This document shows, piece by piece, positions 29,201 to 41,200 of a stretch of DNA of 64,000 nt. The stretch is from the NCBI GenBank assembly GCA_029964075.1, contig CM057147.1, positions 26,743,513-26,807,512 on the forward strand. Reading direction: 5' to 3'. A program made the translations under genes and the position numbers. The notes under the pieces were generated by a model. It worked only from the letters and a program-made list of their open reading frames with translations, was not told the origin of the DNA and did no database searches. This DNA comes from Patiria pectinifera. Taxonomy: Eukaryota > Echinodermata > Asteroidea > Valvatida > Asterinidae. Numbering within the stretch: position 1 is the stretch's first letter; every line of letters begins with the position of its first letter.

Positions 29201-32200
29201 GCTCCGGCTCTGAAAACATTCTTCACGGCTCCACATCCTGGGCACCTGCGGGCACAGGCCTGCGCGACACCTCGCATCAAGCCCGGAAAATTATCAACCC
29301 ATCGATTTTTCTTCTTCTTCTTCTTCTTCCGTCTTCTTGCTGGGGAAGAATTAAAGCACTTTACGGAGAGGCAGGTTCCTGAATTATCATATACAGGCAC
29401 ATCGCCTGGGTTTGTTAATCGAATAAGAAAACCCCCCTTCCCATGACAGGGAAGAGGTGGGTTTGTAATTAGATCGGAGATGTGTGAATTGTTGAGATTA
29501 GGCTTGATAAGGGAGGAAAGGGGAAGAAAAGGCCACGATATCGAGACGTTGATGGAGCAATTAGCGAGAAACGTTAGGTGAAGACGAATTTCAAACTAGC
29601 AGCCAGCGATGTGATCCACTGCGTGATATTCGGGACCTTTTATTTGTTTTATTATGCATCACTTAGGAGAGCAGAGGCTCTCGGTCAGTCGAAGCTAATT
29701 TGAAATTCGGCCAAAATCTTGTGGTTTTGAGGCTGTACGCTTGTCAAGCGTCTGCTGCTTTGCTCATTCTATATATAAATGTAGGCTCCGAAGTGTGACA
29801 TTTTTCCTGTCCATGTTACCTTGGTACATTGTAACGCGCCTTCAAGTATCATAAAGAATGACTTCAAATTTTTATCGACCGTTGGGTAGGTAGTTTGCTA
29901 TTCATGATCACTCTCGGAGGACGACTGCATTATTAAAGGAGTGCATCAGAATTATAAAATCATAGATGTCAGATGTAACAGGGACAAGAAGAAAGTGCTG
30001 GGACCCCAAATTTATAGAATGCCCCATACAAATACACACAAAGGAAGATCCAGTATACAAGCCCCGGCTTATTGCCTGATAACTCATGTTGCTATGCTTT
30101 CGTGTGTTTGTATTGTGCCGTGTTGAATCTGAAACGAACTTCAATTTGGACGCAGAATACACGTACGAGTATGTTTGATGTCATAGGGCCTACACTGAGT
30201 ACTTGCGATTTTCCTTTTGATATGACTCATTTTGTTTATCCGTAACCGTTCCGTTGTTCTTTAATTAACTCTTTTGGTCTGAGTTCATACCCACAGAACA
30301 CATTCGTGACCCGTGCATATCCACAGCCTTCAGTTTCGAATTTGTTTTTATTATCAATGTTTACTCAATCGAGAGCGTATGCTATGGGGCACAAATGTAG
30401 ATAGTGCACAAAATAATTGCTGCAATTATTTATGACCAAAGAGCGAGTTGTCATGGGGCAATAGGCCATTATCATGTTGCGGCCATCTTGATTTGTTCTC
30501 ATTCAAATCAACGTTACCAAAGCGAGGCTAGAAAACATAGTCTGGTTCCTTTTTGCACAAAAACATTATATCAGTACTGTTATTGGATACAAGGAACATG
30601 ACTGAAATGGTGGAAGCTCGATCAAGGTTTATTGTGCGAGGCGGGCAGCGCAGCAGGAATCAGTCTTTTGTGGTCTAAAAAGTGATATTTTTGTGGTTCA
30701 ATGATCAAACGTTGGGCAGCTGTGTTAGTCAAATAGGCCTACACATAGAATAGCGCTTAAAAGACCAAAACTTTGAAAGGTTTTGCAAGTTTGCATCAGC
30801 GTTCAAAACCCGAACTACTTCATCAGCTGCAATGAAGACAAACATCCATCAGAGAAGGTTTATATACAATCTGACATGATCCAAACAAAGAGTTCCAAGA
30901 TGAAATACATATGCCTGGCAGGGAATTATGGGATAACTTTCAAGTCGGAAATACAACTGCAGTGCATCAAATTTCGACCTAAAAGCATTTACCATTTATT
31001 CACTTATGACTGCGATTTGCGTGGTTTATATGACCACCCTGTGGCACACTATAATTATGTACACTTTCGCTTCACACAGTTTGAACCTAATATTTGTAAA
31101 GATCGCATAATATTATAGGTAGTGTTTTCAAGGGAACTGAATGGTACATTGTATCCGAAAACGCTCCGCACCGCTTCAATTCAGCATACATCAAATTTAT
31201 GTTGCTGCTACAAAAAAAAACACCTTTAATGGTAATATACAATCCCAACACCTTTTGCTTTTGCTGTAATTTTTCAGAAATGGATGGATTGGGGGGTTAG
31301 TATTTTATAGCAAATATGTTACACTGGAAAAAAACAAGAAAGAAAATGTTCTGGCAATCTGGTTCCATGACCCTACTTCAGACGAAACGTAGCAATTTAT
31401 AGACGTCGGAGAATTGTCAGGTCAAGGAACCAGACTAGCGTGTTTCCACCCGTTCACGGATGTGTAACCGATTGCAAACAAAATGTGGACTAGCTAAATT
31501 GGGTAAATTAATTGGGGGCAGTATTTGGAGGGAAACAAATCAGTTTTGTTTCCCACGATGGTCGGCCGACCATGACATGAAATGGTACAAAAATTCAAAT
31601 TTTCTTGAAAATGACAGTACACCAGGTGCCATGATTTCACAGGATGCTTGAGACTATCATTCACCTACAGTCTAGTAAGGTGGTTCATAATAATCTGGTA
31701 GTTAAGTTTTTCGATTTTTACAAAATGTTGTACTATTATTACCTTTCAGTTGAAATGAATTGTATTGTCGAACCAGTATTACTTCAGAAAGCCGGTATAT
31801 TAACCTTGACCATGCATGCAAGAAAGATTACGATGCTTCAACCGGGTGAAGGCAATTTCGTGCCTCGTTACCATGGCAACCGTTAATATTTCTACTGTAT
31901 AAATTCGGTCGATGCAAATCATTCATTCGGAAACAACTCATAACCAAAAAAATACAACCACTTATTAAATTTGCCAGCAAAACGGATCGAACATGCGACA
32001 GAAAAGCTGGAAATTTGCAAGGCATGCAACAGCATTGGACGGCGTGTAAGGAGAAGCAGATGTCCGATAATGACCGACCTCGTTCCCAGGGTCTTCCTCG
32101 ACCCCGGTACCTCGGTCTCAGAAGCAGACCCTGGGAGATTCCGACTGATTATACTTCGCTAACAAGCGATGGATTTGAAACCGGCCTTTGGTTACGTACA

Positions 32201-35200
32201 ACTTCAACATGCACGTGTTATCTGTGAACCGGTCGTTGCATTGCTTACTAACATTACCCGTTCCTCTTGATCAGTATAATGGACGATTTGATTGTCGCGA
32301 TGCAACTTTGAAAAATGATTCATTTGACAGCGTTAAATAGGAGGATATACCTAATGGAGGAATCTAATAACTGATTTATTTAGTTCAGTATATTATCCAG
32401 AAGCTCTATACGTGCAGAATTGTTGGACGCAATTCAATAATTCAAATGATCCCATATACCAGGTGGGAATGCAGCTGGTGGCCATGTTACGCCCTTGGTA
32501 CGATAACGCCATTGGAACACCAAGCGTTCGTATTAACAAAGACTTTCTTGGCTCTTACTCGGAGAGCTATATTTATTAAAATACTACAGGTTGCTGTAAG
32601 ATCATTCATCAGGATCAATTCAAGTTGCAGCTTTTCAATCAACTCAACCATATACAAAGAGCCCGGGCCGCCGAATGGTTCAATAGACTTTATTCACTAG
32701 TCGTTAGTTAGTTAGTTAGTTAGTTATAGTTATTTAGTTAGTAACAAACGTTGACATTGTATATTGCTCCTGCATATTTTTTTTTTCGATTTCAACTAAA
32801 CTTTGTCAAAAGTATCAGTAGTCAGCCCCAACATGTCACATGACCAAACTTGGGTCAAAGCTCACCATGGGGTCATTGGGTCAAAAACCTGATTATTTTA
32901 ATCAAAACACCACACCTTCCTTAAAAAAACATGGCACAATCACGTGATTCATTGCATGAACACGAATTCGTTGTCCCGCAGCTTCCGAGGTCCGATCGAG
33001 CTTGTTTTTAAACGGCACACAACTAGTATACCCGACGAAAATGTGTGTGTAGCGTTCTTCTTTATTCACATTATTAAGCCACTGAATCGTTAATACTTTG
33101 TGTTATTACTTAATTTATTTTGCTTTGTCGGCTTAAATAATAGACTCCCAGATCGAATTTCGGCGGTCTCATCAACGAGGCCTCTCTAATTGTACGTCAG
33201 GTGTTGGATGAATAATTTGAATCCTTTAATTAGTATAGCGGCGCGCGCCCGCGTAAAACATCGCGGTGTTTTATTAATGAGGCTACAGCGGTGGACACAA
33301 TCGACCTTCTGCGGCAAACTAATGAGATCGGTAACGAGGCAAATTGTGTCCGTAGTCAATGATTATATCCGCATATTGTCTTGGATGATACTGTATATCA
33401 TGAATGTCTGTCAGACAGTGGGCCTATACATTAGATTCATGGATAGATATGCTGATAAATCTAGTTTCAGGGCTCCAAATTAATGATCGAAATCGACCTC
33501 CTCTAGCTGTTTTGGGCGGTCTGTGCATGGTTTCTCTGTATTTTTTTATGGGATAAAAAAAACATAGGTTGTACAACTATGCCTTTTGGTCACGCTGGTC
33601 ATGCCTGTTTTTGTGAACGCTGAAATCTCATTACCTATATTGATTCAGAAATTCATCCAAGAACATTTTTATCCAACTTCCAGAAAAACTCGAGTGCAAA
33701 CAGGGAGGGAACTCAGCGCTTAGCCACAATGTTTCTTATAGAGTTCGTCAGTTTTACAAGCATGCCAAATTCCTTCCGATATTTCGGTGGAGTACTCTTC
33801 CAATGCCCTCTTCAAATTGAAACAAATTGTTGGATATTTTACCGCGAGTATATACGTCAACAGTCGTTATCGTTAATCAACTCCCGACTCGTCAAAACAA
33901 ATTTATAAACCCCTGAAGTCTCCTGTTTACAGCATTTACCATTTAATGCGTACATGTTCTTAGAATTCCGCTTACAGATCCTGGCTACAGGCTTGACAAA
34001 ACAAATCAGTTTTTCAAATTTTATTCATCCCTCTAGTTGCTTTTTATCCATGCATCAAAAAACAAGAATACAAGTCTCCCTATAGGCTTCAATTAGACTC
34101 TGTTGTGGCGCCAGGGGCCTGCCGAAAGCACACACATTTTGTCTGAGCAAAGAAACGTTGGGGGGAAAAACAGGAATAAAACAAACCAAAACATTAAACA
34201 AAGTTCTCCCAGCTATGTGGAATTTTAAAAAATCTATGATACCCGTATTGGCATGGTTTACAAATATGTACCATTTGGTTCGGGAAACACATTTACAAAG
34301 GAAGCTTATCAGCTCGATAAAACTGGAACGTGATGTCATGATTGAAGAAAGGCCTTAAAAGATTTGAAGAAAATTAAACTCCAAATACAGGGTGGGTAAA
34401 AAAAAACGAAACCCAAATGTCAGGACTATTGTTTTAGTGAAGTTCTGCATGTAGCACTTTCAAAATCTAGCATATAAAAGCCTAATTCATAAGCTTTCTT
34501 TTAGTACAAGAATCATTCAAATCACTTTTGTACTTTTCAAGTTACGGAATTTGAAACACAACCACCGTTTTAAGGTTCTGTCAGCGGATCACAAAAAAGG
34601 TGTGCGTTCTTTCAGCAAAACAAACACAATTCACACACATCCCTATGTGATTTGTTTTCGTTTTGCTGAAAGAACACTGAACTTTTGGGGGGTGTCGTTT
34701 TTATTTTTACTCCCCCTTGTAGTCGAATTTCCTTCCTTGTGGATCTTTCAAATAGGGTATTGGTTTTATTTGGCTCTTTTGGTCCATTCCTTTTATCTAT
34801 AATTTGCTTTTTCTTGTGCTTTCTTTTATTTCCATGCGAGTGTAAAGCTCTTGTGTTTAGTTTTTAACATTTGTTGTAATTTCTTGTGTTGTACTTGGAT
34901 GACAGATGATTATACAAACTGTAAAAGTGAACTGTGGTCCTGATGAATAGGCCTATACAATCAACGTTTCGGTCAGTATCATGTGATCTTCAACAGGACG
35001 GTTCTTCACCAAACGAAACTTTAAATTGCATTTAACACAAAATATGGTTTGAGGGTCACATGATTGTGTGAGAATGTAAAATCTAAATCTGATTCAAGCT
35101 ATATTACCACGCAGTGAACAAGCCGTAAGCGTTTCGGTATTGTACTATTTCATGACTTCGCTTATATACCACGGATCCTGTGATAATCCTGTAAGCACGT

Positions 35201-38200
35201 AATCGTTATGCAGTAGTTAAGGGATGTGACCATAAACGCAAGCCAAATTTTCTTGCTAATAGGCCTACTTGAAATATCCTTACTCCTTAACGCTTAATCA
35301 TCTACAAGAGTGGACATTTCTTATTTCGGTAAGCAAATTTACTGCCAAACAAATACCAAATTTCATTAAAGTGCTGAGTGGATTATATTGCCCAGCAATT
35401 GTGGTTTGTGGTAAGCAAACATCAGCCAGGAACCAGCTAAGGGCAATGAATATTGAATGGCATTTTTAGCTGGTAGCCTGTATTTGCTGAGCAACTATTT
35501 CTATGCTCAGCAGCTCCACAAAATGGGCCCGGAGCCAAGCTGGAGTGTCAGGTGACGTGGCAGCACCTTTAAGGTGTCGTAAAGGTGAAGTCAAACAGCG
35601 CAACGGGGGGGGGGGGTCTGTTTCTGTGATGACCACTTCCTGAAAATGAGCTTCTGTTTCTGAAATGGCAGGACAGCTTGCCTTCTGGGAGATGGTGTAC
35701 AAAAATGAAGAAGTGGGAACATAATTCTCGATGGGTGTGAATGACACCTCTGCGACGGTAAACCGAAGTTAATTTCGAAATATTTCGTTCCTTCGGACTG
35801 TCTTACTCTATTGGACTGATCAACGGAATTGTGTGACTTCTCGGGACCTTAAGATAGTGCTGATAATTAAAATTCAGTAAATACCGATTGTCAATTGTAA
35901 ATCTTGTTTGGAAAAAAATGCAGTGCAAAAACTGTGTTTAGCAATTAAATACTTTTCTAAACATTTTCTTGCTATCACTCTGTAAACATGTTTAAATACT
36001 AAAAATATTTAGAGTATTGATGGATAGTGTTTAGCAATAATTGAATATTGATGATTAGGATTTGGACACGAAATGTTCAGCTTTATATATGATGTTTACA
36101 AAGTGATAACAAGATTGTGTTTAAGTGCTAAACACATTGTTTGGAGTGTGAAATTTGGTGTACTTTTTACTACAATCGATGGATAAGAAAAAGCAGAATA
36201 CGTATTTTTTAAACGTGGACCACATCGAAAACTGAATGTTTTAGGTTATTTTAAGCAGATTGTTTTTCACCGGATGCAAACTTAAGTTTAACTATAGGCC
36301 CTAGGCCTACATGTATAGAGCTATGTCTGTTCCATGAACAGAAAATAGGGCCTTCCGCAATATGATTTTGTTTATATGAGTTCATGCTTATTTCGTCCAT
36401 GTGCAGTCCGGCAAATGATAAATTTAATGCAAGAACAAAGTTCCATGACTCATTTGCTGGTGAGCGTTGCAATTCTCTAGACGTACGCATATGTACGTAA
36501 GATGACGTCACATTGCCCAGGATGACGTCATTATAACAACACCTCAATTTTGAAATATAACACACCTCTGTCTATACGTACATACCAAGTTTCAACCCAA
36601 TCGGACTTGTAGTTCTTTAAATATAGGGCCTTAGAAAATGCACATTTAAGATGACGTCACATGACCCATGATGACATGATGACGATGTCTCTCTGCTAGA
36701 CATGACTTTCCTATAATGTCTTTGTCTAGTAAATGATTGAAGGTAAATCTGTGTTTTTACGCACATAAAGTTTTTTGTAGCCGAATACTGATTGATGTGC
36801 CACTAACAAGAAATCATTTCCCTGGACGGGAGTGAGATACAGTTTTATCCCAAAATTTACTTGATATTAAAGATCAAACGTCTATAAAAATTGTTACAAA
36901 TCTCCTCCAGGGTTGAGGAAAAAAAATAAGCGGTCGTTGCGAGGATCAGAAAGTATATTTACTACGCTTCGAAACACAGTCTTTGCTTTGTTTTTAAAAG
37001 ACGCGCCTGTCGGACCCTATTGGAAATAAGCCTTTGGTTTTATGGGCTATCATCCAGGCACCAGGTTTTTTTTTTTTCAATGTTGTGTCTCTTTGGGGGG
37101 GGGGGGTGTAATAGACTATAATTCATTTCTATTTTTTGTGTGAGTGCCAAATAAACCCAAACCAAACCAAAACCAAAATTATATTTTTTAAGCCAGTCAG
37201 TATTGGATTGCTATTCGTATGAGTTTGTCATTTATTCAGTATCATGGAATTTGCTATTCAGCATACGTGTAATTAATTGTTGTCGGAGAGCTGGCGCTTA
37301 TATTTATATTTAATATTTTTTATTGGGTTCCCTTTTATGTAAGTATGGTTCGCTATTCCATATATCGATCTGCCATTGAATTTAATGCATGGTTGCACCT
37401 TCTAAATTAGTTTTTCATCCCGATATAATTAGTTTTATTTTGAAGTCCACGTTCTGCCTTTATGACGCTTTGTGGTATATTGTAGTATATTGCCGGGGTC
37501 AATATATGCCTCGCTGTTTAGCATCTTGTATGTTCGACTGTCCATCACTTTGTTTCTGATTATCAACGAGCCCTGAAGATTTGTAAACCTCCGAGTGGCC
37601 TGTTTGCCAAAAGTTGTTTGTCTTGTCCAAACAGGAGGCATTATCGCGGTGGAGGCCTGACGAGACCTTGTTTGACTTTTCCACGGCGGGCTGTTGTGAA
37701 GCCTTCGCATGTGTCAGGCAAACATATGGGACGAGATGAGTGGATTGGGGCTAGGAATTTCAACAAATTTACTATATGGGTGTTTCCTTAATGTTGATAT
37801 CTACGTACATTTTCACTAAAATGGGAAGTAGGAGGCATCATGGTTTGGTTACATGTGTGCTTTGGTATAGGCGGGTGTGGACACCCGGGATTTTTTTTTT
37901 TTTACATTTCCGGCTTATCTAGCTCCTAGACCCATTTTCATGAAACTCAATGGTTCTTGAGTCCGGAGTGCCGATCAATTACACATAGCAACCGATGAAA
38001 ACTGGTGTGCAAATGAATAGATGGTTTCACCGGATGACGTAATCCTGCCCAGGTTGGGCCAAACTAAAGCTCCGATACGAAAGTACACGATCAAACAATG
38101 CGCCATTTCTCCTTAAGGTCTATTACATGTAGGGGTGCATAGCTGTTCCCCAATACCTATGTTCCCCAATATGTTCCCCAAGCCTAACCACAACCCTAAC

Positions 38201-41200
38201 CATCTAACCCTAACCCTAAGGATTTTAGGAAACATGGGTATTAGGGAACATATGTATTGGGGAACATCGGGTAGACCCCACATGTGTAGGCATACATGTA
38301 TAGTTTGAAAATAAAAATGAGAGTCAAATGATAATTGGCTTGAGAAATTAATTGTGAAGTATGTGCATCATGCACCTCTCCTAAATTTATATTCTGTATT
38401 ACTTGCACTCCGGTGACTTTGTGTTGTACATTGGTAAACCCTAAAATGGCGTATCATGAAAAGTCATATTCAATGTGTATATTCATAACCTATAGGTCAA
38501 GGCCTACACCAGGGAGAGATTGATTTCATAATTATGCATGAACATCTTCGTTGCGTGACCTTGCTATGTACCAGCAACAAAACACTACTAGTGAAAACAG
38601 GTTAATTTTTTTGTCTGTATGCTCCAAAGGACACCGACACGCAGTACCTGGAATAATTTGTTTTGCATATTATTAATTTTTCTTCGGGTTGACGTTAGGT
38701 ATACTGATTACCAGCAGAGCAGTGTCATGTTGTCGTTTTATACATCAAGGCCATTACTGCAGCGAACTGTATTCCCTCAAATTAAGGCTTGTTGACTGTG
38801 AGCCGTTAGAATTCAATCCGGCTCATTACACATTTCCGAACATGTGGATATTTCTTTCTTCATTATGAAAATGTGAAAATTTGCCGAAACCACGGGCCAA
38901 CTTTCAGAGGAAATGAGGTGAATAAATTTAGGCTTGGTGTTGTGCTGCAATTAAGGGTATTCTTTTGCGGGATGTTGGATTGTTTGTTTTGAGAAGGTGG
39001 GCCTGTTTTGTTTGTTCGTCTGTCTGCTTATTTGTTTTATCTCACAGAGTAAAGAGGACCCCCCGGCCCATTATCAAAATGGATGACAGCCTCTTACCTT
39101 TTCACTCAAACAATTCTCTGCCATTTGTTTATCAATATTTAACGACAAAACTCTGGTAAAATGTCAATGTGTACATCACGGGCTATTGCTACTGTCTATC
39201 ATCAATTAATGTTTTAGCAAGCAGCGAGAGAGACGGATTATATCTTTTTGCCAGGAAAAGTGCAGCTGGTTCGCTGTGTCTTCGGAGAAAAATGTTAATC
39301 CACGATTGACGTGGAAAGCCTTGGGCATATGCGGTTCGTACGGTATAGCCTCAGCGGTTGAATTTCGGTCTATGAACATGTACGTACAATTTCCCATCCA
39401 GTGGAAAATAGAATTCCCTTGAAACGCTAAGATAATTTTATGCAGGTTTTGCGAACAATCTTATATTCATCTTGGTTTTTTCCACTGATATTGTATTATC
39501 CTGTCTATAATGTACAGCATCGGTGGCATTTCGTTGCAGTTTTTTTTGGAAATTTGAGCTCAGTGTATGCCACCTTTCCATATGCGCATTTTCAGCCCGT
39601 ATTAATGTCTGTTGTGACTATCGGGGATTAGGCCTACAGTTTAGAATAGACCTTAGATACACAGCGGGTTCGAATGACGTCGGAGGCAACTATTTTACGA
39701 AATGGAGCACTGACACGTTGTATAAGCAAGACAGGCAAAACGATCTGTATTGGAATTGAGATGTTAGGAAATATTATGTTAGTGAGATTTCTGATGTGCG
39801 ACTTCACTCAGGCAATGCAGTTTTCTTCTAAGTTAAAAGAAGCAGTAACCTTACAAAAACAAATGCAAGAACATCAATTCATAAGCCGACGCTGCATGAA
39901 CAGCCCATATACATGTCATGCTGTGCTGAATTGTACACCTTTTAAGTTCGATTTGGCTGTTTTCGTCCATGGCAGCAACCTTTCGATTGCTAGAGGCCTA
40001 TTTCATCAACAATACTCTTCCGCCTTTACACGTCATCGCCATCAAATAACGTCCCTTTACAGTGTAACGAATGCGAGTGCTAAAGTCTAAATAAAAATGA
40101 AATCCCGTTATTGAACCGGATAATTCAGTATTGCATGGAAAAAGGCAATGCATTTTGTAGATTAATTTGTGTTTCAAGATGTACTTTTAAACGCAAACCA
40201 AAAACATAATGTTCACACTATATAGCTAACTGGTTTCATATGACGTTTTCCAGGAATGGTCGTCATGTCATCAAAACCAAATTTAATGCCATTATTCGAC
40301 AAGCGGAACGTGCATTAATCATTATATGAAGCCATATAATTATAATGCGTAGATTACGACTGCTTGATTTAATCCATGGAGAATAATAACGGAACCATGA
40401 ACAACAACTTCTAGAATTAAATTATGGAAATATAAGAAAAATAAAACAAAAATCGACGGAATTTTGGAAGACTGTTTTTTGGTAAAGTTTGGAGAGTCTC
40501 GAGACATTTCGATCAAACACTCCGTTGTCTTTACAGCATTATAAACTTTCATATTAACCTCGACAATTTTTATAATTGTACTTAATGTCCAAAATATATA
40601 AAATACATTTGAAAAAAAAACAATTAAATTTCAAAAAGGACGATTTTGGACCAGACGATTGGCAGTAAAATTCACTCAAAATTTAAGTTAGATTGAACAA
40701 CTTTCAAATGGGAAACTCCATGGGAACTCCAGTCAAAACTCGATCTTTTCGATTGAATGAATTGCGTTCTGAATCGTTTTGTTCCTAGTATCAGTCGGAC
40801 TGAGTCGATTTTTCACTCCAATTGAGTGAATCGTCACTCCTTGGAAACGTTTGTTTTTCAAATAAACCCTATAGGATAACAAAAGAGTTATATCATGATG
40901 CACATTCGGAAAACGTTAAGGTCGTTACAAGATGGGGATGCTTAAGGGAGATTTGTCTCCGGGGGTGAAGGAAGATACCCAAGACATCATTAAACTGCAC
41001 CTGCTTATGCTATACACATTCCCGATTTTTAAGCCGAATCGCCACGAAGGGCAAATCTTGAGTAAATCGGGGATGGTTCTTGGCTGCCTCGGGATGGTTC
41101 TCTTTGTTCGGTGAAAGATCGTTAAAGATCGGGAAGCGCCCCGACGAAATTTGAACATGTTCAAAATTGTCGGGGTGATTCGTGAACCATTTTGAATTCT

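Noticed and set aside
37435-37710. Basic 91-codon minus-strand open frame in WSCD intron 1
   Set aside because: No recognised domain and no splice-site pair that would fit it into WSCD; a second frame is also open.
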